Origin: Pseudomonas lini
GTDB lineage: Bacteria > Pseudomonadota > Gammaproteobacteria > Pseudomonadales > Pseudomonadaceae
Length of the DNA: 64,000 nt
Direction of reading: 5' to 3'
Assembly: GCF_030812475.1 (NCBI RefSeq)
Contig: NZ_JAUSSR010000001.1
Location: 496,001 to 560,000 of the forward strand
Positions 42,352 to 52,149 of this stretch are shown here, piece by piece. The stretch's first letter is position 1; each line of letters begins with the position of its first letter. Under the pieces are notes generated by a model that saw nothing but the letters and a program-made list of their open reading frames with translations, did not search any database and had not been told where the DNA came from. The translations under genes were made by a program, and so were the position numbers.

Positions 42352-45069
42352 TCACGAGACAACGGCAACCGGCTGCGCGGTGGCGGCCAGCAAACGCTTG
42401 ATTTCCGGAACACAGGAGCCGCATTGCGTGCCGCAGCCCAATTCTTGTTTCAAACCCTGCAAGTCCAGGCCTCGACCGATGCCGGCACAGACCGCGCCTT
42501 GGCTGACGTTCATGCAGTTACACAGGGTTTTGCTGCCCGCGGCCGATGCATTGGCCTGGCCTGGTGGTGCGCTCAGCGGGGCGAGCAACCAGCGCCGCAG
42601 TTGTTCATCGGCGCGACCTTCCAGCCACAGGTTTTGCAGCCAGTGCTGGGCCAGGGTTTCGCCTGCCAGCCGAATCGCAGTGATCCGGCCGTTCTCGATC
42701 CGCACCCGTTTGCCTATGGAGCGCCGAGGATCGTCGTAGGCCAATACCGGGCCGTCGTTGAGCTCCAGGCAGCGATCGATCTCGCGCAACAGTTGCGGGT
42801 CCGGCGCAACGGCGCTGGCAGCGCGTATGAGCAACGCTGGGCGTTCCCGGCCGGCGACGCTAAGGCTCACGTAGGAAAATGCCTCGCAGAGCGGTCGTAG
42901 CGTCTCAAAGTGCTGTTGAACATTGCCCTCGATGAGGGCGAACAGCTGCCACGGCAGGTGCACAGGTTCAAGGCGCACGCCGCTGTGCTTGAGTTCCGGT
43001 TGTTTCGACAGGGGATCGAACGCCGGTTGGGTCAGCGTATTCACGCCGCCCTTGAGGAAACGGTCGCCCCAATGCATCGGCAGGAACGCCTGGCCGGGCC
43101 GCACGCTGTCATCGCTGTCGACGGGCACGATCACCGCGCCCCGGCGACTTTTCAGGCTGATCAGGTCTCCCGGTTGCAGGCGATGGCGGCGCAACTCGTC
43201 CGGGTGCAGGCTCAACACGGCTTCGCTGACGTGCCCGAACAGCTGGGCGGCGGTCCCGGTGCGGCTCATGCCGTGCCATTGGTCGCGAAGACGGCCAGTG
43301 ATCAGGGTCAGGGGGAAGCGCGCATCCCGTTGTTCCTTGGCGGCGCGATACGGGTCGGCGACAAACTGCGCCCGTCCGCTGGCAGTCGGGAAAGTGCCGT
43401 CCAGGTACAGCCGCGCCGTGCCTTCGGTGGCTCCGGCAGGGAAGGGCCATTGCTGTGGGCCCAGACGGTCGATCAGCGCATGGCTGAGGCCGGACAGGTC
43501 CAGATCCCGGCCGCGAGTCAGTTGCTTGTACTCATCGAAAATCTGTGACGGGGTGTCGAATGCGAACAGACTGTCTTGCCCTGGACGCAGATGTTTTTCC
43601 AGGCGCTGTGCGAAATCCACGGTGATCGCCCAGTCGGAACGGGTCTCGCCGGGTGCGACGATTGCCTGCCGCACGTGGGAAATGCGGCGTTCGGAGTTGG
43701 TCACCGTGCCCTCTTTTTCACCCCAGCTGGCGGCCGGCAGCAGCAGATCGGCGAACGCGGCGGTCTCGGTGGTGCGGAAGGCTTCCTGCAAGACCACGAA
43801 TGGACAGGCTTGCAGGGCCGCGCGCACGGCGCTCTGGTCCGGCATCGATTGCGCGGGGTTGGTGCAGGCGATCCACAGCGCCTTGATCTTGCCGCCGCGA
43901 ACCTGTTCGAACAACTCGATGGCGGTCAGGCCGGTGGTATGTGGAAGCTGCTCGACACCCCAGTAAGACGCCACTTGCGCTCGGTGCTCGGCGTTGTCGG
44001 CTTCGCGATGACCTGGCAACAGGTTCGACAAGCTGCCGGTTTCGCGGCCGCCCATGGCGTTTGGCTGGCCGGTCAGCGAGAAAGGGCCGGCACCGGGGCG
44101 ACCGATTTGCCCGGTGGCCAGGTGCAGGTTGATCAGTGCGCTGTTCTTCGCGCTGCCGGCGGTGGACTGGTTCAGCCCCATGCACCACAACGACAGGAAG
44201 CTCGGCGAAGTGCCGACCCATTCGGCACATTGGTGCAGTTGCTCGACGCTGATCCCGCACAGTTGCGAGACCATTTGCGGCGTGTAGTCGCGCACCAGGC
44301 TCTTCAGCTCGGGCAGGCCCTGGGTGTGCGCCTTGATGAAATCGCGGTCGATCCAGTCTTCCCACAGCAGCAAGTGCAAAATCCCATGGAACAACGCGAC
44401 ATCGGTCCCCGGCAGAATCGCCAGGTGCAGGTCAGCCAGATCGCAGGTGTCGGTGCGACGCGGGTCGATGACGATGACCTTCATCTGTGGCCGACGGGAT
44501 TTGGCTTCTTCCAGGCGACGAAACAGGATCGGATGCGCGTAGGCCATGTTGCTGCCGACGATCATCACGCAGTCGCTCAACTCCAGGTCTTCGTAGTTGC
44601 AAGGGGGCGCGTCGGCGCCGAGGCTGCGCTTGTAGCCGACCACTGCCGAAGACATGCACAACCGTGAATTGCTATCGATGTTGTTGGTGCCCACCAGCGC
44701 GCGCGCCAGCTTGTTGAAACTGTAGTAATCCTCGGTCAGCAATTGCCCGGAGATGTAGAACGCCACGCTGTCAGGGCCGTGTTCGGCAATGGTCCCGGCG
44801 AACACGCTGGCGGCGTGATCGAGGGCGGTGTCCCAGTCGGTGCGACTGCGGGCAAGGCCTTTACCGAGGCGCAGTTCGGGGTACAACGCCCGGGCCGCCG
44901 GGTCGCCGGTCAGGTGCAGGGTCGAGCCCTTGCTGCACAGTTTGCCGAAGTTGGCCGGGTGCGCCGGATCGCCGCTGACGCCGAAGATGTGCTCGCCGTC
45001 ATGCTCGATCAGCACACCGCAGCCGACCCCGCAGTAACAGCAAGTGGAGGCGGTGATCTGACGGTTCAT
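42352..45069 (-). CDS. nasC: Assimilatory nitrate reductase catalytic subunit
   Basis: A 905-residue molybdenum enzyme reducing nitrate to nitrite. The N-terminal [4Fe-4S] motif is CCYCGVGCGV ... KLCSKG; the Mo-bis-MGD domains follow (GSNMAYAHPI, GLNQSTAGSAKN, GAGPFSLTGQPNAMGGRE). The C-terminal BFD-like [2Fe-2S] domain is CNCMNVSQGA ... GCGTQCGSC, as in NADH- or flavodoxin-fed assimilatory reductases. Its start overlaps the nirD stop by one base. Some annotations call it nasA. Confidence 0.95.
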   Translation of the reverse strand: MNRQITASTCCYCGVGCGVLIEHDGEHIFGVSGDPAHPANFGKLCSKGSTLHLTGDPAARALYPELRLGKGLARSRTDWDTALDHAASVFAGTIAEHGPDSVAFYISGQLLTEDYYSFNKLARALVGTNNIDSNSRLCMSSAVVGYKRSLGADAPPCNYEDLELSDCVMIVGSNMAYAHPILFRRLEEAKSRRPQMKVIVIDPRRTDTCDLADLHLAILPGTDVALFHGILHLLLWEDWIDRDFIKAHTQGLPELKSLVRDYTPQMVSQLCGISVEQLHQCAEWVGTSPSFLSLWCMGLNQSTAGSAKNSALINLHLATGQIGRPGAGPFSLTGQPNAMGGRETGSLSNLLPGHREADNAEHRAQVASYWGVEQLPHTTGLTAIELFEQVRGGKIKALWIACTNPAQSMPDQSAVRAALQACPFVVLQEAFRTTETAAFADLLLPAASWGEKEGTVTNSERRISHVRQAIVAPGETRSDWAITVDFAQRLEKHLRPGQDSLFAFDTPSQIFDEYKQLTRGRDLDLSGLSHALIDRLGPQQWPFPAGATEGTARLYLDGTFPTASGRAQFVADPYRAAKEQRDARFPLTLITGRLRDQWHGMSRTGTAAQLFGHVSEAVLSLHPDELRRHRLQPGDLISLKSRRGAVIVPVDSDDSVRPGQAFLPMHWGDRFLKGGVNTLTQPAFDPLSKQPELKHSGVRLEPVHLPWQLFALIEGNVQQHFETLRPLCEAFSYVSLSVAGRERPALLIRAASAVAPDPQLLREIDRCLELNDGPVLAYDDPRRSIGKRVRIENGRITAIRLAGETLAQHWLQNLWLEGRADEQLRRWLLAPLSAPPGQANASAAGSKTLCNCMNVSQGAVCAGIGRGLDLQGLKQELGCGTQCGSCVPEIKRLLAATAQPVAVVS

Positions 45070-45386
45070 TAGCTTGCTTCCCGCAGGGACAGCAGCACCC
45101 GGCCATTTTCGACCCGTGCCGCATGGTGGTGAGCGCAACCGATGTCCGGTGCCTGGGCTTCGCCGGTTTCCAGGTCGATCTGCCAGTTGTGCAGCGGACA
45201 GGCGACGCGTTTGCCATAGATCAAGCCTTGGGACAACGGACCGCCCTTGTGCGGGCAGCGGTCGTCGAGGGCGAACACTTCATCGTCGCTGGTACGAAAA
45301 ATCGCAATGTCGCCTTTCGGGCCGGCGATGATCCGCGAGCCCAGGGCATTGATCTCTTCCAGTGCGCAGATATCCAGCCAGGTCAT
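45069..45386 (-). CDS. nirD: Nitrite reductase small subunit
   Basis: A 105-residue Rieske-type ferredoxin-like subunit of the NADH nitrite reductase. The cluster ligands are in CPHKGGPLSQG and CPLHNWQIDL. It overlaps nirB by four bases and nasC by one, so translation is coupled across the operon. Confidence 0.96.
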   Translation of the reverse strand: MTWLDICALEEINALGSRIIAGPKGDIAIFRTSDDEVFALDDRCPHKGGPLSQGLIYGKRVACPLHNWQIDLETGEAQAPDIGCAHHHAARVENGRVLLSLREAS

Positions 45387-47836
45387 GCCAGCACCTCCAG
45401 GTTCTTCACGGGGATGACCTCGAACTCTTTTTTCAGCAGCGGCTGTTCCAGGCGTTCCTTCCACGGATCCTGTTCGAACGACAGGGAGAATTGCAGGCGC
45501 GCATTGAGGGCCTTGCGCCGCTCCGGGTCTTCCAGCACGGCTTTCTTGATGTGTTCCATGCCGACCCGCTGCAGGTAATGCACGGTGCGCTCGAGGTAGA
45601 AGGCTTCTTCGCGGTAGAGCTGCAGGAAGGCGCCGTTGTATTCACGCACTTCTTCGGCGGTCTTGAGCTTGACGAAAAACTCGGCAACTTCGGTCTTGAT
45701 CCCGCCGTTGCCGCCGATATACATCTCCCAGCCGGAATCCACGCCGATAATTCCCACGTCCTTGATGCCGGCTTCCGAGCAATTGCGTGGGCAACCGGAG
45801 ACGGCCAGCTTCACCTTGTGCGGCGACCACATGTTGAACAGGTCATGCTCCAGCTCGATCCCCAGTTGTGTGGAGTTCTGGGTGCCGAAGCGGCAGAACT
45901 CGCTGCCGACGCAGGTCTTCACGGTGCGGATGGATTTGCCGTAGGCATGGCCGGACGGCATGTCGAGGTCCTTCCAGACCCCCGGCAGGTCCTGCTTCTT
46001 GATCCCCAGCAAGTCGATGCGCTGGCCGCCGGTGACCTTGACCATTGGCACGTTGTACTTGTCGGCCACGTCGGCGATGCGCCGCAGTTCCGAAGGGTTG
46101 GTCACACCACCCCACATCCGCGGGACAACCGAGTAAGTGCCGTCTTTCTGAATGTTGGCGTGAGCGCGTTCGTTGACCAGGCGCGACTGCGGATCGTCCT
46201 TGGCTTCGCCCGGCCAGGTGGAAATCAGGTAGTAGTTGAGCGCCGGGCGGCAGGTGGCGCAGCCGTTCGGGGTGCGCCAGTTCAGGTAGCTCAGGGTGCC
46301 GGCGATGGTCAGCAGATGCTGTTCGCGGATGGCCTGGCGGATTTGCCCGTGGTTGAGGTCGCTGCAGCCGCAGATGGCTTTTTCGCTCTTGGGCTTGACG
46401 TCGGCGGCGCCGCCCACGGTGTTGATCAGGATCTGTTCCACCAGGCCGGCGCAGGAACCGCAGGAGCTGGCGGCCTTGGTGTGCTTTTTGACGTCGTCGA
46501 CGCTGAACAGGCCGTGTTCCTGGATGGCCTTGACGATGGTGCCTTTGCACACGCCGTTGCAACCGCAGACTTCGGCGGTGTCGGCCATGCTCATGGCTTT
46601 GTCCTGGCCCTGGTGTCCTACATCGCCCAGCGCGTTTTCTCCAAACATCAAGTGATCGCGGATCTCGCCGATGCCGTGGTTCTCACGAATCTGCCGGAAA
46701 TACCAGCCGCCGTCGGCCGTGTCGCCGTACAGGCAGGCACCGACCAGCACGTCATCCTTGATCACCAGTTTTTTGTAGACGCCGCCGATCGGGTCGGAGA
46801 GGGTGATGGTCTCGGTGCCTTCGCCGCCCATGAAGTCGCCGGCGGAAAACAGGTCGATGCCGGTGACTTTCAATTTGGTCGAGGTCACCGAGCCCTTGTA
46901 AGTGGCGAAACCCAGTTGGGCCAAGTGGTTGGCGCAGACCTTGGCTTGTTCGAACAGCGGCGCCACCAGGCCGTAGGCGGTGCCGCGATGGCTGGCGCAT
47001 TCGCCGATGGCGTAGACCCGAGGGTCGTAGGTTTGCATGGTGTCGTTGACCAGAATCCCGCGGTTACAGGGGATGCCGGCTTTTTCCGCCAGTTCGGTGC
47101 TGGGGCGGATACCGGCGGCCATCACCACCAGGTCGGCGGGGATGATGTCGCCGTTCTTGAACTCCACCGAACCGACCCGGCCATTGCCGGCGTCGTGCAG
47201 GGCCTGGGTCTGTTCGCGCAGGCGAAAGTGCAGGCCACGGCCTTCAAGCGCGGTTTGCAGCAGTTCGCCGCTGGTCTTGTCCAGTTGCCGCTCCAGCAGC
47301 CATTCGCCGATGTGCACCACGGTGACGTGCATGCCACGCAGCATCAGGCCGTTAGCGGCTTCCAGGCCGAGCAGGCCACCGCCGATGACCACGGCGTGCT
47401 TGTGGGTCTTGGCGGTGTCGATCATCACCTGGGTGTCGGCAATGTCGCGGTAGCCGATCACGCCCTGCAGGGTGTTGCCCGGGATCGGCAGGATGAATGG
47501 GGTCGAACCGGTGGCGATCAGCAGGCGATCGTATTCGGCTTCGCTGCCGTCTTCGGCAATGACCCGGCGTTTGACCCGGTCGATCTGCACCACTTTGCGG
47601 TTGAGCAGCAGCTTGATGTTGTTTTCCAGGTACCAGTCCAGGTCGTTGAGCACGATCTCTTCGAACGTCTGTTCGCCGGCCAGGACCGGCGACAGCAGGA
47701 TGCGGTTGTAGTTGGTATGGGGTTCGGCGCCGAAGACCGTGATGTCGTACAGCTCGTTGCTCAGCTTAAGCAGTTCTTCCAGGGTACGAACCCCGGCCAT
47801 GCCGTTGCCGATCATCACCAGTTTTAGTTTTTTCAT
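45383..47836 (-). CDS. nirB: Nitrite reductase large subunit
   Basis: An 817-residue siroheme enzyme reducing nitrite to ammonia with NADH. FAD/NAD-binding domains occupy the first ~400 residues (MIGNGMAGVRTLEEL, ATGSTPFILPIPG, VIGGGLLGLEAANGL). A BFD-like [2Fe-2S] domain follows (CGCNGVCKGTI, SSCGSCAGL), then the siroheme/[4Fe-4S] core (TCVGSEFCRFG, AVSGCPRNCSEAG). It is the first gene of the unit and is preceded by a NasT-type leader. Confidence 0.97.
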   Translation of the reverse strand: MKKLKLVMIGNGMAGVRTLEELLKLSNELYDITVFGAEPHTNYNRILLSPVLAGEQTFEEIVLNDLDWYLENNIKLLLNRKVVQIDRVKRRVIAEDGSEAEYDRLLIATGSTPFILPIPGNTLQGVIGYRDIADTQVMIDTAKTHKHAVVIGGGLLGLEAANGLMLRGMHVTVVHIGEWLLERQLDKTSGELLQTALEGRGLHFRLREQTQALHDAGNGRVGSVEFKNGDIIPADLVVMAAGIRPSTELAEKAGIPCNRGILVNDTMQTYDPRVYAIGECASHRGTAYGLVAPLFEQAKVCANHLAQLGFATYKGSVTSTKLKVTGIDLFSAGDFMGGEGTETITLSDPIGGVYKKLVIKDDVLVGACLYGDTADGGWYFRQIRENHGIGEIRDHLMFGENALGDVGHQGQDKAMSMADTAEVCGCNGVCKGTIVKAIQEHGLFSVDDVKKHTKAASSCGSCAGLVEQILINTVGGAADVKPKSEKAICGCSDLNHGQIRQAIREQHLLTIAGTLSYLNWRTPNGCATCRPALNYYLISTWPGEAKDDPQSRLVNERAHANIQKDGTYSVVPRMWGGVTNPSELRRIADVADKYNVPMVKVTGGQRIDLLGIKKQDLPGVWKDLDMPSGHAYGKSIRTVKTCVGSEFCRFGTQNSTQLGIELEHDLFNMWSPHKVKLAVSGCPRNCSEAGIKDVGIIGVDSGWEMYIGGNGGIKTEVAEFFVKLKTAEEVREYNGAFLQLYREEAFYLERTVHYLQRVGMEHIKKAVLEDPERRKALNARLQFSLSFEQDPWKERLEQPLLKKEFEVIPVKNLEVLA

Positions 47837-47907
47837 CAGGTTCTCCGGGGAGCTCAGACCCGCCTCATCAGGGCTTTGTGGTCTTGCTCGACAAATTTTG
47901 CGCAAAC

Positions 47908-47970
47908 AAAAAAAGGCATCCCGCCAGTTGCCTGGCGAGGACGCCTTTGTCCTTGTCCCGTTCTCTCGGG
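47908..47970 (-). promoter_or_regulatory. NasT-responsive antitermination leader of nirB
   Basis: On the reverse strand the leader reads CCCG-AGAGAA-CGGG (hairpin 1, 47957-47970), four bases, then GGAC-AAAGGC-GTCC (hairpin 2, 47939-47952). Both six-base loops have A first and G fourth, the ANTAR-binding signature. Hairpin 2 shares AAAGGC with the 5' side of a terminator ending in seven U (47908-47914). NasT binding to the two hairpins should prevent termination. Confidence 0.88.
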
Positions 47971-48159
47971 TAGCGCAGCCTTCGTCGTTGAAGGTTGGGC
48001 TTTATGTCAGTTGAGAGAGGTAATGCAGTGGTTGTGCCAAGTGGCGAAAAGCAGCGGTTTCAGGGGTTTTGCACTTATTCAGCGATAGGTTGATGCACCG
48101 ATTTAAGGCGAGACGCCCGGTTTTAAGGCAGAAGTGCAAGAGATCGCAGCCTCGTTCCC

Positions 48160-48263
48160 CTGTAGGAGCGAGCTCGCTCGCGAAGGTCGTGAACGATAAC
48201 GCGTGAAACCAGATGCCCTGCGGCGCCTTCGGGTTTTTCGCGAGCAGGCTCGCTCCTACAGGG
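48160..48263. repeat. REPIN between nirB leader and kinase gene
   Basis: Inverted pair TGTAGGAGCGAGCTCGCTCG / CGAGCAGGCTCGCTCCTACA with the common ACGATAACGCGTGAAACCAG spacer. The rest of 47971-48281 contains the presumed nirB promoter and nothing else recognisable. Confidence 0.9.
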
Positions 48264-48281
48264 AAACCAGGTTGCGATCTT

Positions 48282-49952
48282 CTACCCACGAAACACCAAT
48301 ACCAGCAGCACCAGATTCACCACCAGCGACACCAGCGCCAATGTCCGCCAGACCTTCAACGGCTCTCGCTCCAGCAGAGGTCTGGGCCGCACGCTCAAGC
48401 TGCGCCGCTCACCCTGCTCCAGCAGCAGCAACCATTCTTCCGCCGTTTCAAAGCGCTGGTCCGGATCCGCCGCAACGGCGCGCTCCAGGCTTTGTGCGAT
48501 CCATTCCGGCAGGTCGGGCCGGTAGCGGCTGGCACTGACCGGCACGCCAAATCGCGGACGCTGGAACGCTTCGATTTCGCCGTAGGGATAGTGGCCGGTG
48601 AGCAGGAAATACAAGGTCACGCCGACTGCATACAAGTCCTGTTGCGGCGTCGGTGTGCCTGCGCCAAAAGCTTCCGGCGCGATGTAGCTGGGCGTTCCGG
48701 GCAGGGTCGAGGGCTGATCTTCGGACAGGCCGGGGCAGTAGGCGAGGCCGAAGTCCAGCAGCCGCAACTCACCGTCGTCCCCCAGCAGCAGGTTCTCCGG
48801 CTTGATATCGCGATGGAGAATCTGCCGTCGGTGCAGCATCCCCACCGCCCGCAGCAGGCGTTCGGCCAGATCCAGCCATTGGGCCAAGGGCAGGGGGCCG
48901 ACTTTTTCCTGCAGCTGCGCCAGGGTCGACCCCGAGTATTCACGCATCACGTAGTACAAGTGCTGACGCTGGCTGGCGGCGTGGACTTCAGGGAAGTGCC
49001 GGCCGGCGACACGTTTGAGAAACCATTCCTCCGACAGCAACGCTTGCCCGGCCAGGTGGTCGTCGCGCAACGCACCGGGCAAGGTTTTCAATAGCCAGGG
49101 CTGTTGTTGCCCGTCGCGAACCCGATAGAGCAGCGATTGCTGGCTCTGCCCGAGTATCCCTTCGACCTCCCAGCCCTCGAAGGCCTGGCCTGGTTTCAGC
49201 GCGGGCGGCAGCGGCCATTGCTGCAAATGAATCAATGCATCGCCGATACTGGTTTCACCCAAGGCATCGACCCGCACCAGCAAGGCGCTGGCGTTGTCCT
49301 GGCTGCCGGCCAGGTGCGCGGCGCTGACCAGGGTTTGCGCGGCGCTCTGCAGGTCGGGCTGGTCGCGCAGGATCGCCGCAATCGCGGTATCGCCCAGCAC
49401 CGCCCAGACACCATCGCTGAGCAGCACGAAACTCTCGTTGACGCGCAATTCGCCATCGAGAAAATCCAGCACCAGGTGCTGGTCCAGCCCCAGCGCCCGT
49501 TTGAGCACATGCTGCATGCCCGGCTGATCCCAGACATGATCCTCGCTCACCCGTTGTAACGTGTCGGCGTGCCAGCGATAGACCCGGCAATCGCCGACAT
49601 GGGCGAGGGTGAAGCGCCTGCCACGCATGACCAGGGCGCTGACCGTGGTGAGCAAGGGTTGCCCTCCGCCGTTGGCCTGCAACCAGCGATTTTGTGCCAG
49701 TAGCAGGCGATCCAGCGCCTGGGCGACTCCCCAGGTTTCCGGGGTGGCGTAGTAGTCCAGCGCCAGTGCCTGCAAGGTCGAGCGGGCGGCGAGGCCGCCA
49801 TCGGCGCACTGGCTGACGCCGTCGGCGATGGCGAACAGATAACCCTTGCTCGCCGCCAGCGCCGGCGTTGGAGTGACCAGGCGCAGGGCGTCCTGGTTCT
49901 CGTCGCGAGGGCCGACGGCGCTCGCTTCGGCGAAACTCAATTGCAGGCTCAT
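48282..49952 (-). CDS. Fused PP2C phosphatase and Ser/Thr protein kinase
   Basis: A 556-residue signalling protein. Residues ~1-235 are a PP2C phosphatase (GPRDENQDA, FAIADGVSQCADGG, HVGDCRVYR, VLLSDGVW, GSQDNASALLV). Residues ~255-520 are a Hanks-type kinase (LHRDIKPENLLLGDDGE, LLDFGLAY); the glycine loop is reduced. A C-terminal helix (LALVSLVVNLVLLVLVF) anchors it to the membrane. It lies seven bases after the nitrate transporter gene, so it is cotranscribed and probably tunes nitrate uptake or reduction; the target is unknown. Confidence 0.92.
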   Translation of the reverse strand: MSLQLSFAEASAVGPRDENQDALRLVTPTPALAASKGYLFAIADGVSQCADGGLAARSTLQALALDYYATPETWGVAQALDRLLLAQNRWLQANGGGQPLLTTVSALVMRGRRFTLAHVGDCRVYRWHADTLQRVSEDHVWDQPGMQHVLKRALGLDQHLVLDFLDGELRVNESFVLLSDGVWAVLGDTAIAAILRDQPDLQSAAQTLVSAAHLAGSQDNASALLVRVDALGETSIGDALIHLQQWPLPPALKPGQAFEGWEVEGILGQSQQSLLYRVRDGQQQPWLLKTLPGALRDDHLAGQALLSEEWFLKRVAGRHFPEVHAASQRQHLYYVMREYSGSTLAQLQEKVGPLPLAQWLDLAERLLRAVGMLHRRQILHRDIKPENLLLGDDGELRLLDFGLAYCPGLSEDQPSTLPGTPSYIAPEAFGAGTPTPQQDLYAVGVTLYFLLTGHYPYGEIEAFQRPRFGVPVSASRYRPDLPEWIAQSLERAVAADPDQRFETAEEWLLLLEQGERRSLSVRPRPLLEREPLKVWRTLALVSLVVNLVLLVLVFRG

Positions 49953-49959
49953 TCAGCCC

Positions 49960-51171
49960 TCATACCCGTGCAGCGGTGACGGCAGCCGAACCCCAGGTGG
50001 TTCTCCAGCGACGTTTCACCCCGTGCAGGCCAAACCAGGCAAGGACACCGAGGCTGGCGAACAACCACAGCGCCATCTGATAACTGCCGGTGCTTTGCTT
50101 GATCGCGCCCATGCCGGCCGCCAGCGCGAAACCACCGATACCACCGGCCATGCCGATCAAACCGGTCATTACGCCGATCTCCCGACGGAAGCGCTGTGGA
50201 ACCAACTGGAATACTGCGCCATTACCCGCACCCAGACCGAGCATCGTGCACACGAACAGTGCCAAGGCGGCGTAGGAGCTCGGCAGATTGAAACCCACCG
50301 CCGCAATGCAGGTCGCGGCCACGGTGTACATCACCAGCAGTGTGCGAATCCCGCCGAAACGGTCGGCCAGGGCACCGCCCAACGGACGCATCAGGCTGCC
50401 ACCGAACACGCAGGCCGCGGTGTAATAACCGGCGGTCACCGGGCTCAGGCCGTATTGATCGTTAAAATAGCCGGGCAGGGCGCTGGCCAGGCCGATGAAG
50501 CCGCCGAAGGTGACGCTGTAGAAGAACATGAACCACCAGCTGTCGCGGTCGCCCAAGGCCTTGAAGTAGTCGGAAACGGATTTGGCTTTCGGCCGTTCAG
50601 GGGCGTTCTTGGCCAGCCAGGCAAAGGTGATGATAGTCAGGATCAACGGAATCAGGGCGAAGCCGAACACGTTGCTCCAGCCAAACGAAGCGGCCAGGAC
50701 CGGGGCGATCAGGGCTGCGAGCACAGTACCGGAGTTGCCAGCGCCGGCGATGCCCATGGCTTTGCCCTGGTGCTGCGGCGGGTACCACTGCGAGGCCAGC
50801 GGCAGCGCAACGGCGAAGGACGCGCCGGCCATGCCGAGGAACAGGCCCAGCAGCAACGCTTGTTCATAACTGTGGATCCCGTGTTTCCAGGCGACGAACA
50901 GGGCGCAGATGACGATCACCTGGCCGATCAGTCCGGCGGTCTTGGGCGACAGGCGGTCAGCCAGCAGGCCCATCACGAAGCGCAGCAGGGCCCCGGCCAG
51001 GATAGGCGTGGCGACGACCAGTCCGCGTTGCTGGGTGGTCAGTTGCAGGTCGGTGGCAATCTGCACGGCGAGCGGGCCGAGCAGGTACCAGACCATGAAG
51101 CTCAGGTCGAAATAGAGGAAGGCCGCGAACAGTGTCGGGGTATGGCCGGATTTCCAGAAGCTTGAATTCAT
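49960..51171 (-). CDS. nasA: Nitrate/nitrite transporter, MFS NarK/NasA type
   Basis: A 403-residue major-facilitator protein with twelve predicted helices. Nitrate-porter signatures are present: FGLALIPLILT-like helix ends, GAGNSGTVLAALIAP and GNGAVFQLVPQRF for the second signature region. It starts MNSSFWKSGHTPTLFAAFLYFDLSFMVW. Preceded by its own NasT-type leader and followed by the kinase/phosphatase gene. Confidence 0.94.
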   Translation of the reverse strand: MNSSFWKSGHTPTLFAAFLYFDLSFMVWYLLGPLAVQIATDLQLTTQQRGLVVATPILAGALLRFVMGLLADRLSPKTAGLIGQVIVICALFVAWKHGIHSYEQALLLGLFLGMAGASFAVALPLASQWYPPQHQGKAMGIAGAGNSGTVLAALIAPVLAASFGWSNVFGFALIPLILTIITFAWLAKNAPERPKAKSVSDYFKALGDRDSWWFMFFYSVTFGGFIGLASALPGYFNDQYGLSPVTAGYYTAACVFGGSLMRPLGGALADRFGGIRTLLVMYTVAATCIAAVGFNLPSSYAALALFVCTMLGLGAGNGAVFQLVPQRFRREIGVMTGLIGMAGGIGGFALAAGMGAIKQSTGSYQMALWLFASLGVLAWFGLHGVKRRWRTTWGSAAVTAARV

Positions 51172-51271
51172 CGCGCACCTCAGCTGTTAGTCGTCTCGAG
51201 AAGGAGTCATGAGCTTGCAAGTGGGGCGCCGCATCGGCCGCTCCACCGGCCCCGGGCTGTGGGGCCAAAAC

Positions 51272-51353
51272 AAAAAAACGCCGCCACCCGACTCGCCAGG
51301 GGCGAATGGGGTGAGCGACGTCTTTGTCGTAGGTGGGGCAACCGCCGTTGGTT
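51272..51353 (-). promoter_or_regulatory. NasT-responsive antitermination leader of nasA
   Basis: Reverse strand: AACC-AACGGC-GGTT (51340-51353) and CGAC-AAAGAC-GTCG (51316-51329), both with A and G at loop positions 1 and 4, ten bases apart. The second overlaps a terminator stem (CGC-T-CACCC / GGGTGGCG) that ends in seven U (51272-51278). Confidence 0.86.
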
Positions 51354-51407
51354 ACCTGTGGTGATTACCTAGCGAGATCTGTGCCAACAAGTAACACCGA
51401 GTCGCGG

Positions 51408-51529
51408 CCATCGCGGGCAAGCCCAATTGTAGGAGCGAGCTTGCTCGCGAAGGTCGTTAACGATAACGCGTGTTTGCTGGTTAAATGCGGCGCTCTTTAG
51501 TCCATCGCGAGCAAGCTCGCTCCTACAGT
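51408..51529. repeat. REPIN plus REP remnant between nasA and nasT
   Basis: A partial REP (51408-51428) runs into a full inverted pair TGTAGGAGCGAGCTTGCTCG / CGAGCAAGCTCGCTCCTACA. It separates the nasS-nasT unit from nasA, 30 bp after the nasT stop. Confidence 0.88.
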
Positions 51530-51558
51530 TAAGGCGCCCTGACAGGCGCCATAAGGCT

Positions 51559-52134
51559 TCAGCCCAGCAACTCACTCATGGCAATGATCTGCTCCGCCAC
51601 CTGAATCAGCTTCTGCTGACGGCTCATGGCCTGGCGGCGCATCAGGGTGTAGGCCTGTTCCTCGTTGCAATCCTTCATCTTCATCAGCAGACCCTTGGCC
51701 AGCTCGATGCGCTTGCGCTCGGCCAGTTGCTGGTCCCGGGCGTGCAGTTGCGCACGCAGGGCCTGGTCACTTTCGAAGCGTGCCATGGCCACGTCGAGAA
51801 TCGGCTGCAGGCGTTGTGCGTGAATGCCTTCGACGATGTAGGCACTGACCCCGGACTTGATCGCCTGGCGCATCACGTCCGGGTCATGCTCGTCGGTAAA
51901 CATCACGATCGGCCGCGGTTGATCGCGACTTACCAGTACTACTTGCTCCATGACATCCCGACTGGGTGACTCGGTATCGATCAGGATTACGTCCGGTCGC
52001 ACCGTTTCGACGCGCGCGGGCAGGTCGATGGTCAGGCCGGATTCGTCTATGACCTCGAAGCCGGCTTCGGTCAGGGCCGCTTTCAGGCGACCGACTTTCT
52101 TCGCGGTGTCGTTGATCAGCAGGATTCGCAACAT
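51559..52134 (-). CDS. nasT: ANTAR antiterminator NasT
   Basis: A 191-residue response-regulator-like protein. The receiver domain has the aspartate in DVILIDTESP. The C-terminal ANTAR RNA-binding helices are ERKRIELAKGLLMKMKDCNEEQAYTLMRRQAM and end IAMSELLG. NasT is held by NasS without nitrate and, when freed, binds leader RNA hairpins to allow transcription of nitrate genes. Three fitting leaders are in this window. Confidence 0.95.
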   Translation of the reverse strand: MLRILLINDTAKKVGRLKAALTEAGFEVIDESGLTIDLPARVETVRPDVILIDTESPSRDVMEQVVLVSRDQPRPIVMFTDEHDPDVMRQAIKSGVSAYIVEGIHAQRLQPILDVAMARFESDQALRAQLHARDQQLAERKRIELAKGLLMKMKDCNEEQAYTLMRRQAMSRQQKLIQVAEQIIAMSELLG

Positions 52135-52149
52135 AGATGCAGTCTCCTG

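Noticed and set aside
45362..47827. Rightward 821-codon frame opposite nirB
   Set aside because: Antisense to nirB, no start signal, shadow composition.
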